From: Colletes latitarsis
Taxonomy: Eukaryota > Arthropoda > Insecta > Hymenoptera > Colletidae
Length of the DNA: 64,000 bases
Direction of reading: 5' to 3'
Assembly: GCF_051014445.1 (NCBI RefSeq)
Contig: NW_027488368.1
Coordinates: forward strand, 22,852,001-22,916,000
Made by a program: the position numbers and the translations under genes. A model generated the notes under the pieces. The model was not told the origin of the DNA, did no database searches, and saw nothing but the letters and a program-made list of their open reading frames with translations. Shown piece after piece: positions 1 to 13,900 of the stretch; position 1 is the first letter of the stretch; every line of letters begins with the position of its first letter.

Positions 1-2749
1 AAATAATGATCGTAACCAGGTTTAATCGACTGTTTAAGTGTGGTACCACATTACTACGTGATCCAAACCGGAAAAAAACCCAGGATCTGTTCAACAAGTA
101 TGTGAAGAATGCGAAAGTATGGGTCTGATGAGGGCAAATCCCAGGCCTACCCTAGACCTATCCTGCGTTATCATCTAAAATATTGATCGAAACCAGGTTT
201 AATTGACTGTTTCAGTGTGGTACCACATTACTACGTGATCCAAACCAGAAAAAACCCAGGATCTGTTCAACAAGTATGTGAAGATTGCGAAAGTATGAGA
301 CAGATGATGGCAAATCCTAGACCTATCCCAGACCTAGCATGCGTTATCATCTAAAATATTCATCGAAACCAGGTTTAATAGACTGTTTCAGTGTGGTACC
401 ACGTTACTACGTGATCCATACCGGAAAAAAACCCAGGATCTGTTCAACAAGTATGTGAAGAATGCGAAAGTATGAGGCTGATGAGGGCAAATCCCTAGAC
501 CGAGCATGAGTTATCCTCTAAAATATTGATCGAAACCAGGTTTAATCGACTGATTCAGTGTGGTACCACATTACCACGTGATCCAAACCAGAAAAAGCCC
601 AGGATCTGGCCAACGAGTATGCGAAAAATGCGAAGGTATGAGCCAGATGAGGTCAAATCCTAGACCTAACCCAGACCTACCAGGCGTTACCCTCTAAAAT
701 ATTGATCGAGACCAGGATTAATCGACTGTTTCAGTGTGGTACCACATTACTACCTGATCCAAACCAGAAAAAACCTAGGATCTGTTCAACAAGTATGTGA
801 AGCATGCGAAAGAATGAGCCATATGAGGGCAAATCCCAGACCTATCCCAGACCCAACTTGCGTTATCCTCTAAAATATTGGTCGAGACCAGGGTTAGTCG
901 ACTGTTTCAGTGTGGTACCACTTTACTACGTGATCCAAACCAGCAATAACCCAGGATCTGTTCAACAATTATGTGAAGAATGCGATAGTATGAATCTGAT
1001 GTGGGCAAATCCCAGGCCTAACCCAGACCTAACCTGCGTCAATATCTAAAATATTGATCCAAACCAGGTTTAATTGGCAGTTTCAGTGTGGTACCACATT
1101 ACTACGTGATCCAATCCAGAAAAAGCCCAGGATCTAGCCAACAAGTATGAGAAATGTGCGAAAGTATGAGCCTGATGAGGGCAAATCGCAGACCTATCCC
1201 AGACCTAACTTGCGTTATCCTCAGGAATATTGATCGAAAGCTGGTTTAGTTGACTGTTTCAGTTTGGTGCCACATTACTACGTGATCCAAACCAGAAAAA
1301 ACCCAGGATCTGCTCAACAAGTATGCGAAAAATGCGAAAGTATGAGCCAGATGAGGTCAAATCCTAAACCTAACCCAGACCTACCATGTGTTACCCTCAA
1401 AAATATTGATCGAACCCAGGTTTCATGGACTGTTTCAGTGTGATACCACATTACTACGTGATCCAAACCAGAAAAAACCCAGGATCTGTTCAACAAGTAT
1501 GAGAAATGAACGAAAGTATGAGCCTGATGAGGGCAAATCGCAGACCTATCCCATACCTAACTTGCGTTATCCTCAGGAATATTGATCGAAAGCTGGTTTA
1601 GTTGACAGTTTCAGTTTGGTACCACATTACTACGTGATCCAAACCAGAAAAAACCCAGGATCTGTTCAACGAGTATGCGAAAAATGCGAAAGTATGAGCC
1701 AGATGAGGTCAAATCCTAGACCTAACCCAGACCTACCATGTGTTACCCTCAAAAATATTGATCGAAACCAGGCTTAGTCGACTGTTTCAGTGTGGTACCA
1801 CATTACTACGTGATCCAAACCGGAAAAAAACCCAGGATCTGTTCAACAAGTATGTGAAGAATGCGAAAGTATGAGGCTGATGAGGGCAAATCCCAGGTCT
1901 AACCTAGACCTATCATGGTGTAACGTCTAAAATATTGGTCGTATCAAGGTTTAATTAACTGTTTCAGTGTGGGACCACATTAATACGTGATCGAATCCAG
2001 AAAAATCCAAGGATTTGCCCAACAAGTATGACAAAGATGCGAAAGTTTGAGTCTGATGAGGGCAAATGCCTGGCCTAACCTAGACCTAACATGCGTTATC
2101 CTCTAAAATATTGATCGAAACCAGGTTTCATGGACTGTTTCAGTTTGATACCACATTACTACGTGATCCAAACCAGAAAAAACCCAGGATCTGTTGAACA
2201 AGTATGTGAAGAATGCGATAGTATGAGTCTGATGGGGGCAAATCCCAGGCCTAACCTGGACCGAGCATGAGTTTTCCTCTAAAATATTGATCGAAACCAG
2301 GTTTAATGGACTGTTTCAGTGTGGTACCACATTACTACGTGATCCAAAACAGAAAAAACCTAGGATCTGTTCAACAAGTATGTGAAGAATGCGAAAGTAT
2401 GAGCCAGATGAGGGCAAATCCAAGACCTATCCCAGACCCAACTTGCGTTATCCTCTAAAATATTGGTCGAGACCAGGGTTAGTCGACTGTTTCAGTGTAG
2501 TACCACATTACTACGTGATCCAGACCAGTGAAAGCCCAGGATCTGGCCAACGAGTATGTGAGAAATGCGAAGGTGTGAGCCTGATGAGGGCAGATCCAAC
2601 ACCTAACCCAGACCTAACTTGCGTTATCCTCAAAACTATTGATCGAGACCAGGATTAATCGACTGTTTCAGTGTGATACCACATTACTACATGATCCAAA
2701 CCAGAAAAAGCCCAGGATCAGGCTGGCAAGTATGAGAAATATGCGAAAG
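1..2749 (+). repeat. Mixed satellite monomers at the left edge
   Basis: About 15-16 monomers without a clear local tandem HOR. Several have close relatives further right: the opening two monomers resemble those at about 2,990-3,345, and the stretch from about 1,065 to 1,420 (unusual TTAATTGGCAGTTTCAG and CTCAGGAATATTGATCGAAAG) recurs near 4,587 and 9,169. It is probably the truncated end of a larger repeat to the left of the window. No gene seen. Confidence 0.8.
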
Positions 2750-2912
2750 TATGAGTCTGATGAGGGCAAATCCCAGGCCTAACCTAGACCTAACCTGCGT
2801 TATCATCTAAAATATTGATCGAAACCAGGTTTAATTGAATGTTTCAGTGTGGTACCACATTACTAAGTGATCCAATCCAGTAAAATCCAAGGATCAGCCC
2901 AACAAGTATGAG

Positions 2913-5900
2913 AAATATGCGAAAGTTTGAGTCTGATGAGGGCAAATCCCAGGCCTAACCTAGACCTACCATGCGTTATCCTCGAAAATAATGATCGAAA
3001 CCAGGTTTAATCGACTGTTTAAGTGTGGTACCACATTACTACGTGATCCAAACCGGAAAAAACCCAGGATCTGTTCAACAAGTATGTGAAGATTGCGAAA
3101 GTATGAGACAGATGATGGCAAATCCTAGACCTATCCCAGACCTAGCATGCGTTATCATCTAAAATATTCATCGAAACCAGGTTTAATAGACTGTTTCAAT
3201 GTGGTACCACGTTACTACGTGATCCATACCGGAAAAAAACCCAGGATCTGTTCAACAAGTATGTGAAGAATGCGAAAGTATGGGTCTGATGAAGGCAAAT
3301 CCCAGGCCTATCCCAGACCCAACTTGCGTTATCCTCTAAAATATTGGTCGAGACCAGGGTTAGTCGACTGTTTCAGTGTGGTGCCACATTACTACGTGAT
3401 CCAAACCAGAAATAACCCAGGATCTGTTCAACAAGTATGTGAAGAATGCGATAGTATGGGTCTGATGGGGGCAAATCCCAGGCCTAACCTAGACCGAGCA
3501 TGAGTTTTCCTCTAAAATATTGATCGAAACCAGGTTTAATGGACTGTTTCAGTGTGGTACCACATTACTACGTGGTCCAAACCAGAAAAAACCTAGGATC
3601 TGTTCAACAAGTATGTGAAGAATGCGAAAGTATGAGCCATATGAGGGCAAATCCCAGACCTATCCCAGACCCAACTTGCGTTATCCTCTAAAATATTGAT
3701 CGAGACCAGGATTAATCGACTGTTTCAGTGTGGTACCACTTTACTACGTGATCCAAACCAGCAATAACCCAGGATCTGTTCAACAATTATGTGAAGAATG
3801 CGATAGTATGAATCTGATGTGGGCAAATCCCAGGCCTAACCCAGACCTAACCTGCGTCATTATCTAAAATATTGATCCAAACCAGGTTTAATTGACTGTT
3901 TCAGTGTGGTACCACATTACTACGTGATCCAAACCAGAAAAAACCCAGGATCTGTTCAACGAGTATGCGAAAAATGCGAAAGTATGAGCCAGATGAGGTC
4001 AAATCCTAGACCTAACCCAGACCTACCATGTGTTACCCTCAAAAATATAGGTCGAAACCAGGTTTAATCGACTGTTTCAGTGTGGTACCACATTACTACG
4101 TGATCCAAACCGGAAAAAAACCCAGGATCTGTTCAACAAGTATGTGAAGAATGCGAAAGTATGAGACAGATGGTGGCAACTCCTAGACCTAACCCAGACC
4201 TAACATGCGATATCCTTTAAAATATTGACCGAGACTAGGTTTCATGGACTGTTTCCGTGTGGCACCACATTACTACGTGATCCAAACCAGAAAAAGCCCA
4301 GGATCTGTTCAACAAGTATGAGAAATATGCGAAAGTATGAGCCAGATGAGGGCAAATCCTAGACCTAACTCAGACCTACCATGCGTTACCCTCAAAAATA
4401 TTGATCGAAACCAGGTTTAATGTACTGTTTGAGTGTGCTACCACATTACTACGTGATCCAAACCAGGAAAAACCCAGGATCTGTTCAACAAGTATGTGAA
4501 GAATGCGAAAGTATGAGACAGATGGTGGCAAATCCTAGACCTTACCCAGACCAAACATGCGTTATCATCTAAAATATTGACGGAAACCAGGTTTAATTGG
4601 CAGTTTCAGTGTGGTACCACATTACTACGTGATCCAGTCCAGAAAAAGCCCAGGATCTAGCCAACAAGTATGAGAAATGTGCGAAAGTATGAGCCTGATG
4701 AGGGCAAATCGCAGACCTATCCCAGACCTAACTTGCGTTATCCTCAGGAATATTGATCGAAAGCTGGTTTAGTTGACTGTTTCAGTTTGGTACCACATTA
4801 CTACGTGATCCAAACCAGAAAAAACCCAGGATCTGTTCAACGAGTATGCGAAAAATGCGAAAGTATGAGCCAGATGAGGTCAAATCCTAGACCTAACCCA
4901 GACCTACCATGTGTTACCCTCAAAAATATTGATCGAACCCAGGTTTCATGGACTGTTTCAGTGTGATACCACATTACTACGTGATCCAATCCAGTAAAAT
5001 CCAAGGATCAACCCAACAAGTATGAGAAATATGCGAAAGTTTGAGTCTGATGAGGGCAAATCCCAGGCCTAACCTAGACTTACCATGCGTTATCCTCGAA
5101 AATAATGATCGAAACCAGGTTTAATCGACTGTTTCAGTGTGGTACCACGTTACTACATGATCCATACCGGAAAAAAACCCAGGATCTGTTCAACAAGTAT
5201 GTGAAGAATGCGAAAGTATGAGCCTGATGAGGGCAAATCTCAGGCCTAACCTAGACCTAACCTGCGTTATCATCTAAAGTATTGATCGAAACCAGGTTTA
5301 ATTGACTGTTTCAGTGTGGTACCACATTACTACGAGATCCAATCCAGTAAAATCCAAGGATCAGCCCAACAAGTATGAGAAATATGCGAAAGTTTGAGTC
5401 TGATGGGGGCAAATCCCGGGCCTAACCTAGACTTACCATGCGTTATCCTCGAAAATAATGATCGAAACCAGGTTTAATCGACTGTTTCAGTGTGGTACCA
5501 CGTTACTACGTGATCCATACCGGAAAAAAACCCAGGATCTGTTCAACAAGTATGTGAAGAATGCGAAAGTATGAGCCTGATGAGGGCAAATCCCAGGCCT
5601 AACCTAGACCTAACCTGCGTTATCATCTAAAACATTGATCGAAACCAGGTTTAATTGACTGTTTCAGTGTGGTACCGCATTACTACGTGATCCAAACCAG
5701 AAAAAGCCCAGGATAAGGCAAGCAAGTATGAGAAATATGCGAAAGTATGAGTCTGATGAGGGCAAATCCCAGGCCTAACCTAGACCTAACCTGCGTCATC
5801 ATCTAAAATATTGATCGAAACCAGGTTTAATTGACTGTTTCAGTGTGGTACCACATTACTACGAGATCCAATCCAGTGAAATCCAAGGATCAGCCCAACA

Positions 5901-6390
5901 AGTATGAGAAATATGCGAAAGTTTGAGTCTGATGAGGGCAAATCCCAGGCCTAACCTAGACTTACCATGCGTTATCCTCGAAAATAATGATCGAAACCAG
6001 GTTTAATCGACTGTTTCAGTGTGGTACCACGTTACTACGTGATCCATACCGGAAAAAAACCCAGGATCTGTACAACAAGTATGTGAAAAATGCGAAAGGA
6101 TGAGTCGGATGAGGGCAAATCCCAGGCCAAACCTAGACCTAACAAGGTGTATCCTCTAAAATATTGGTCGTATCCAGGTTTAATTAACTGCTTCAGTGTG
6201 GTACCACATTACTACGTGATCCAATCCTGTAAAATCCAAGAATCAGCCCAACAAGTATGAGAAATATGCGAAAGTTTGAGTCTGATGAGGGCAAATCCCA
6301 GGCCTAACCTAGACCTAACCTGCATTATCATCTAAAATATTGATCGAAACCAGGTTTAATTGACTGTTTCAGTGTGGTACCACATTACTA
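2913..6390 (+). repeat. Higher-order repeat, copy 1 of a 4,582-bp offset pair
   Basis: This stretch of about 20 monomers recurs at 7,495-10,972 with a constant offset of 4,582 bp (26 monomers). Unusual diagnostic changes are shared, such as GTTTGAGTGTGCTACC near 4,430 and 9,012, and TTTCCGTGTGGCACC near 4,253 and 8,834. Differences are isolated single bases: ATATAGG versus ATATTGG near 4,047/8,629, CCAGTCC versus CCAATCC near 4,637/9,219, and GAGGGC versus GACGGC near 5,229/9,811. This shows a recent segmental duplication inside the array. Confidence 0.9.
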
Positions 6391-6432
6391 AGTGATCCAA
6401 TCCAGTAAAATCCAAGGATCAGCCCAACAAGT

Positions 6433-7489
6433 ATGAGAAATATGCGAAAGTTTGAGTCTGATGAGGGCAAATCCCAGGCCTAACCTAGACCTACCATGCG
6501 TTATCCTCGAAAATAATGATCGAAACCAGGTTTAATCGACTGTTTAAGTGTGGTACCACATTACTACGTGATCCAAACCGGAAAAAACCCAGGATCTGTT
6601 CAACAAGTATGTGAAGATTGCGAAAGTATGAGACAGATGATGGCAAATCCTAGACCTATCCCAGACCTAGCATGCGTTATCATCTAAAATATTCATCGAA
6701 ACCAGGTTTAATAGACTGTTTCAATGTGGTACCACGTTACTACGTGATCCATACCGGAAAAAAACCCAGGATCTGTTCAACAAGTATGTGAAGAATGCGA
6801 AAGTATGGGTCTGATGAAGGCAAATCCCAGGCCTATCCCAGACCCAACTTGCGTTATCCTCTAAAATATTGGTCGAGACCAGGGTTAGTCGACTGTTTCA
6901 GTGTGGTGCCACATTACTACGTGATCCAAACCAGAAATAACCCAGGATCTGTTCAACAAGTATGTGAAGAATGCGATAGTATGGGTCTGATGGGGGCAAA
7001 TCCCAGGCCTAACCTAGACCGAGCATGAGTTTTCCTCTAAAATATTGATCGAAACCAGGTTTAATGGACTGTTTCAGTGTGGTACCACATTACTACGTGG
7101 TCCAAACCAGAAAAAACCTAGGATCTGTTCAACAAGTATGTGAAGAATGCGAAAGTATGAGCCATATGAGGGCAAATCCCAGACCTATCCCAGACCCAAC
7201 TTGCGTTATCCTCTAAAATATTGATCGAGACCAGGATTAATCGACTGTTTCAGTGTGGTACCACTTTACTACGTGATCCAAACCAGCAATAACCCAGGAT
7301 CTGTTCAACAATTATGTGAAGAATGCGATAGTATGAATCTGATGTGGGCAAATCCCAGGCCTAACCCAGACCTAACCTGCGTCATTATCTAAAATATTGA
7401 TCCAAACCAGGTTTAATTGACTGTTTCAGTGTGGTACCACATTACTACGTGATCCAAACCAGAAAAAACCCAGGATCTGTTCAACGAGT
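6433..7489 (+). repeat. 1,057-bp six-monomer HOR, first tandem copy
   Basis: Six monomers that are repeated immediately downstream with a 1,057-bp offset. They are also related to 2,908-3,964 with a 3,525-bp offset. The three copies appear identical wherever I compared them. The unit includes the distinctive monomers GTTTAAGTGTGGTACC, TTTCAATGTGGTACCACG and AATCTGATGTGGGCAAATCC. Confidence 0.9.
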
Positions 7490-8546
7490 ATGCGAAATAT
7501 GCGAAAGTTTGAGTCTGATGAGGGCAAATCCCAGGCCTAACCTAGACCTACCATGCGTTATCCTCGAAAATAATGATCGAAACCAGGTTTAATCGACTGT
7601 TTAAGTGTGGTACCACATTACTACGTGATCCAAACCGGAAAAAACCCAGGATCTGTTCAACAAGTATGTGAAGATTGCGAAAGTATGAGACAGATGATGG
7701 CAAATCCTAGACCTATCCCAGACCTAGCATGCGTTATCATCTAAAATATTCATCGAAACCAGGTTTAATAGACTGTTTCAATGTGGTACCACGTTACTAC
7801 GTGATCCATACCGGAAAAAAACCCAGGATCTGTTCAACAAGTATGTGAAGAATGCGAAAGTATGGGTCTGATGAAGGCAAATCCCAGGCCTATCCCAGAC
7901 CCAACTTGCGTTATCCTCTAAAATATTGGTCGAGACCAGGGTTAGTCGACTGTTTCAGTGTGGTGCCACATTACTACGTGATCCAAACCAGAAATAACCC
8001 AGGATCTGTTCAACAAGTATGTGAAGAATGCGATAGTATGGGTCTGATGGGGGCAAATCCCAGGCCTAACCTAGACCGAGCATGAGTTTTCCTCTAAAAT
8101 ATTGATCGAAACCAGGTTTAATGGACTGTTTCAGTGTGGTACCACATTACTACGTGGTCCAAACCAGAAAAAACCTAGGATCTGTTCAACAAGTATGTGA
8201 AGAATGCGAAAGTATGAGCCATATGAGGGCAAATCCCAGACCTATCCCAGACCCAACTTGCGTTATCCTCTAAAATATTGATCGAGACCAGGATTAATCG
8301 ACTGTTTCAGTGTGGTACCACTTTACTACGTGATCCAAACCAGCAATAACCCAGGATCTGTTCAACAATTATGTGAAGAATGCGATAGTATGAATCTGAT
8401 GTGGGCAAATCCCAGGCCTAACCCAGACCTAACCTGCGTCATTATCTAAAATATTGATCCAAACCAGGTTTAATTGACTGTTTCAGTGTGGTACCACATT
8501 ACTACGTGATCCAAACCAGAAAAAACCCAGGATCTGTTCAACGAGT
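7490..8546 (+). repeat. 1,057-bp six-monomer HOR, second tandem copy
   Basis: Tandem duplicate of 6,433-7,489. The junction near 7,490 is a hybrid monomer: it begins as the CAACGAGTATGCGAAA type (as near 3,958) and ends as the AATATGCGAAAGTTTGAG type (as near 2,918). That is the expected product of unequal crossover between out-of-register monomers. Confidence 0.9.
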
Positions 8547-10972
8547 ATGCGAAAAATGCGAAAGTATGAGCCAGATGAGGTCAAATCCTAGACCTAACCC
8601 AGACCTACCATGTGTTACCCTCAAAAATATTGGTCGAAACCAGGTTTAATCGACTGTTTCAGTGTGGTACCACATTACTACGTGATCCAAACCGGAAAAA
8701 AACCCAGGATCTGTTCAACAAGTATGTGAAGAATGCGAAAGTATGAGACAGATGGTGGCAACTCCTAGACCTAACCCAGACCTAACATGCGATATCCTTT
8801 AAAATATTGACCGAGACTAGGTTTCATGGACTGTTTCCGTGTGGCACCACATTACTACGTGATCCAAACCAGAAAAAGCCCAGGATCTGTTCAACAAGTA
8901 TGAGAAATATGCGAAAGTATGAGCCAGATGAGGGCAAATCCTAGACCTAACTCAGACCTACCATGCGTTACCCTCAAAAATATTGATCGAAACCAGGTTT
9001 AATGTACTGTTTGAGTGTGCTACCACATTACTACGTGATCCAAACCAGGAAAAACCCAGGATCTGTTCAACAAGTATGTGAAGAATGCGAAAGTATGAGA
9101 CAGATGGTGGCAAATCCTAGACCTTACCCAGACCAAACATGCGTTATCATCTAAAATATTGACGGAAACCAGGTTTAATTGGCAGTTTCAGTGTGGTACC
9201 ACATTACTACGTGATCCAATCCAGAAAAAGCCCAGGATCTAGCCAACAAGTATGAGAAATGTGCGAAAGTATGAGCCTGATGAGGGCAAATCGCAGACCT
9301 ATCCCAGACCTAACTTGCGTTATCCTCAGGAATATTGATCGAAAGCTGGTTTAGTTGACTGTTTCAGTTTGGTACCACATTACTACGTGATCCAAACCAG
9401 AAAAAACCCAGGATCTGTTCAACGAGTATGCGAAAAATGCGAAAGTATGAGCCAGATGAGGTCAAATCCTAGACCTAACCCAGACCTACCATGTGTTACC
9501 CTCAAAAATATTGATCGAACCCAGGTTTCATGGACTGTTTCAGTGTGATACCACATTACTACGTGATCCAATCCAGTAAAATCCAAGGATCAGCCCAACA
9601 AGTATGAGAAATATGCGAAAGTTTGAGTCTGATGAGGGCAAATCCCAGGCCTAACCTAGACTTACCATGCGTTATCCTCGAAAATAATGATCGAAACCAG
9701 GTTTAATCGACTGTTTCAGTGTGGTACCACGTTACTACATGATCCATACCGGAAAAAAACCCAGGATCTGTTCAACAAGTATGTGAAGAATGCGAAAGTA
9801 TGAGCCTGATGACGGCAAATCTCAGGCCTAACCTAGACCTAACCTGCGTTATCATCTAAAGTATTGATCGAAACCAGGTTTAATTGACTGTTTCAGTGTG
9901 GTACCACATTACTACGAGATCCAATCCAGTAAAATCCAAGGATCAGCCCAACAAGTATGAGAAATATGCGAAAGTTTGAGTCTGATGGGGGCAAATCCCG
10001 GGCCTAACCTAGACTTACCATGCGTTATCCTCGAAAATAATGATCGAAACCAGGTTTAATCGACTGTTTCAGTGTGGTACCACGTTACTACGTGATCCAT
10101 ACCGGAAAAAAACCCAGGATCTGTTCAACAAGTATGTGAAGAATGCGAAAGTATGAGCCTGATGAGGGCAAATCCCAGGCCTAACCTAGACCTAACCTGC
10201 GTTATCATCTAAAACATTGATCGAAACCAGGTTTAATTGACTGTTTCAGTGTGGTACCACATTACTACGTGATCCAAACCAGAAAAAGCCCAGGATAAGG
10301 CAAGCAAGTATGAGAAATATGCGAAAGTATGAGTCTGATGAGGGCAAATCCCAGGCCTAACCTAGACCTAACCTGCGTCATCATCTAAAATATTCATCGA
10401 AACCAGGTTTAATTGACTGTTTCAGTGTGGTACCACATTACTACGAGATCCAATCCAGTGAAATCCAAGGATCAGCCCAACAAGTATGAGAAATATGCGA
10501 AAGTTTGAGTCTGATGAGGGCAAATCCCAGGCCTAACCTAGACTTACCATGCGTTATCCTCGAAAATAATGATCGAAACCAGGTTTAATCGACTGTTTCA
10601 GTGTGGTACCACGTTACTACGTGATCCATACCGGAAAAAAACCCAGGATCTGTACAACAAGTATGTGAAAAATGCGAAAGGATGAGTCGGATGAGGGCAA
10701 ATCCCAGGCCAAACCTAGACCTAACAAGGTGTATCCTCTAAAATATTGGTCGTATCCAGGTTTAATTAACTGCTTCAGTGTGGTACCACATTACTACGTG
10801 ATCCAATCCTGTAAAATCCAAGAATCAGCCCAACAAGTATGAGAAATATGCGAAAGTTTGAGTCTGATGAGGGCAAATCCCAGGCCTAACCTAGACCTAA
10901 CCTGCATTATCATCTAAAATATTGATCGAAACCAGGTTTAATTGACTGTTTCAGTGTGGTACCACATTACTA
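7495..10972 (+). repeat. Higher-order repeat, copy 2 of a 4,582-bp offset pair
   Basis: Second copy of the segment at 2,913-6,390. The match ends near 10,968, where copy 1 reads TACTAAGTGATCC and copy 2 reads TACTACGAGATCC. Its first part (7,490-8,546) is also the second member of the tandem 1,057-bp six-mer, so the duplication history is nested. Confidence 0.9.
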
Positions 10973-13900
10973 CGAGATCCAATCCAGTAAAATCCAAGGA
11001 TCAGCCCAACAAGTATGAGAAATATTCGAAACTTTGAGTCTGATGAGGGCAAATCCCAGGCCTAACCTAGACTTACCATGCGTTATCCTCGAAAATAATG
11101 ATCGAAACCAGGTTTAATCGACTGTTTCAGTGTGGTACCACGTTACTACATGATCCATACCGGAAAAAAACCCAGGATCTGTTCAACAAGTATGTGAAGA
11201 ATGCGAAAGTATGAGCCTGATGAGGGCAAATCCCAGGCCTAACCTAGACCTAACCTGCGTTATCATCTAAAGTATTGATCGAAACCAGGTTTAATTGACT
11301 GTTTCAGTGTGGTACCACATTACTACGAGATCCAATCCAGTAAAATCCAAGGATCAGCCCAACAAGTATGAGAAATATGCGAAAGTTTGAGTCTGATGAG
11401 GGCAAATCCCGGGCCTAACCTAGACTTACCATGCGTTATCCTCGAAAATAATGATCGAAACCAGGTTTAATTGACTGTTTCAGTGTGGTACCACATTACT
11501 ACGAGATCCAATCCAGTAAAATCCAAGGATCAGCCCAACAAGTATGAGAAATATTCGAAACTTTGAGTCTGATGAGGGCAAATCCCAGGCCTAACCTAGA
11601 CCTAACCTGCGTTATCATCTAAAATATTGATCGAAACCAGGTTTAATTGACTGTTTCAGTGTGGTACCACATTACTACGAGATCCAATCCAGTAAAATCC
11701 AAGGATCAGCCCAACAAGTATGAGAAATATGCGAAAGTTTGAGTCTGATGAGGGCAAATCCCAGGCCTAACCTAGACTTACCATGCGTTATCCTCGAAAA
11801 TAATGATCGAAACCAGGTTTAATCGACTGTTTCAGTGTGGTACCACGTTACTACGTGATCCATACCGGAAAAAAACCCAGGATCTGTACAACGAGTATGT
11901 GAAAAATGCGAAAGTATGAGTCGGATGAGGGCAAATCCCAGGCCTAACCTAGACCTAACAAGGTGTATCCTCTAAAATATTGGTCGTATCCAGGTTTAAT
12001 TAACTGTTTCAGTGTGGTACCACATTACTACGTGATCCAATCCTGTAAAATCCAAGGATCTGCCCAACAAGTATGAGAAATATGCGAAAGTTTGAGTCTG
12101 ATGAGGGCAAATCCCAGGCCTAACCCAGACCTAGCATGCGTTATCCTCTAAAGTATTGATCGAAACCAGGTTTAATCGACTGTTTCAGTGTGGTACCACA
12201 TTACTACGTGATTCAAGCCAGAAAGAACCCAGGATCTGAACAACAAGTATGTGATAAATGCGAAAGTATGAGTCTGATGAGGGCAAATCCCAGGCCTAAT
12301 CTAGACCTAACCTGCGTTATCATCTAAAATATTGATCGAAACCAGGTTTAATCGACTGTTTCAGTGTGGTACCACATTACTACGTGATTCAAGCCAGAAA
12401 GAAGGCAGGATCTGAACAACAAGTATGTGATAAATGCGAAAGTATGAGTCTGATGAGTGCAAATCCCACGCCTAACCTAGACCTAACCTGCGTTATCATC
12501 TAAAACATTGATCGAAACCAGGTTTAATTGACTGTTTCAGTGTGGTACCACATTACTACGTGATCCAAACCAGAAAAAGCCCAGCATAAGGCAAGCAAGT
12601 ATGAGAAATATGCGAAAGTATGTGCCTGATGAGGGCAAATCCCACGCCTAACCTAGACCTAACCTGCGTTATCATCTAAAACATTGATCGAAACCAGGTT
12701 TAGTTGACTGTTTCAGTGTGGTACCACATTACTACGTGATCCAAACCAGAAAAAGCCCAGGATAAGGCAAGCAAGTATGTGAAGAATGCGAAAGTATGAG
12801 CCTGATGGGGGCAAATCCCACGCCTAACCTAGACCTAACCTGCGTTATCATCTAAAATATTGATCGCAACCAGGTTTCATTGACTGTTTCAGTGTGGTAC
12901 CACATTAATACGTGATCGAAACCAGAAATAACCCAGGATCTGTTCAACAAGTATGTGAAGAATGCGAAAGTATGGGTCTGATGGGGTCAAATCCCAGGCG
13001 TAACCTAGACCGAGCATGAGTTATCCTCTAAAATATTGATCGAAACCAGGTTTAATGGGCTGTTTCAGTGTGGTACCACATTACTACGAGATCCAGACCA
13101 GTGAAAGCCCAGGACCTGGCCAACAAGTATGTGAGAAATGCGAAGATGTAGGCCTGATGAGGGCAGATCCGACACCTATCCTAGACCTAACTTGCGTTAT
13201 CCTCTAAAATATTAATCGAGACCAGGATTAATCGACTGTTTCAGTGTGGTACCACATTACTACCTGATCCAAACCTGAAAAAACCTAGGATCTGTTCAAC
13301 AAGTACGTGAAGAATGCGAAAGTATGAGCCATATGAGGGCAAATCCCAGACCTATCCCAGACCGAACTTGCGTTATCCTCTAAAATATTGGTCGAGACCA
13401 GGGTTAGTCGACTGTTTCAGTGTGGTACCACTTTACAACGTGATCCAAACCAGCAATAACCCAGGATCTGATCAACAAGTATGTGAAGAATGCGATAGTA
13501 TGAGTCTGATGAGGGCAAATCCCAGGCCTAAACTAGACCGAGCATGAGTTTTCCACTAAACTATTGATCGAAACCAGGTTTAATGTACTGTTTCAGTGTG
13601 GTACCACATTACTACGTGATCCAAACCAGGAAAAACCCAGGATCTTTTCAACAAGTATGTGAAGAATGCGAAAGTATGAGATAGATGGTGGCAAATCCTA
13701 GACCTAACCCAGACCAAACATGCGTTATCATCTAAAATATTGATCGAACCCAGGTTTCATGGACTGTTTCAGTGTGATACCACATTACTACGTGATCCAA
13801 ACCAGAAATACCCAGGATCTGTTCAACAAGTATGTGAAGAATGCGATAGTATGAATCTGATGTGGGCAAATCCCAGGCCTAACCCAGACCTAACCTGCGT

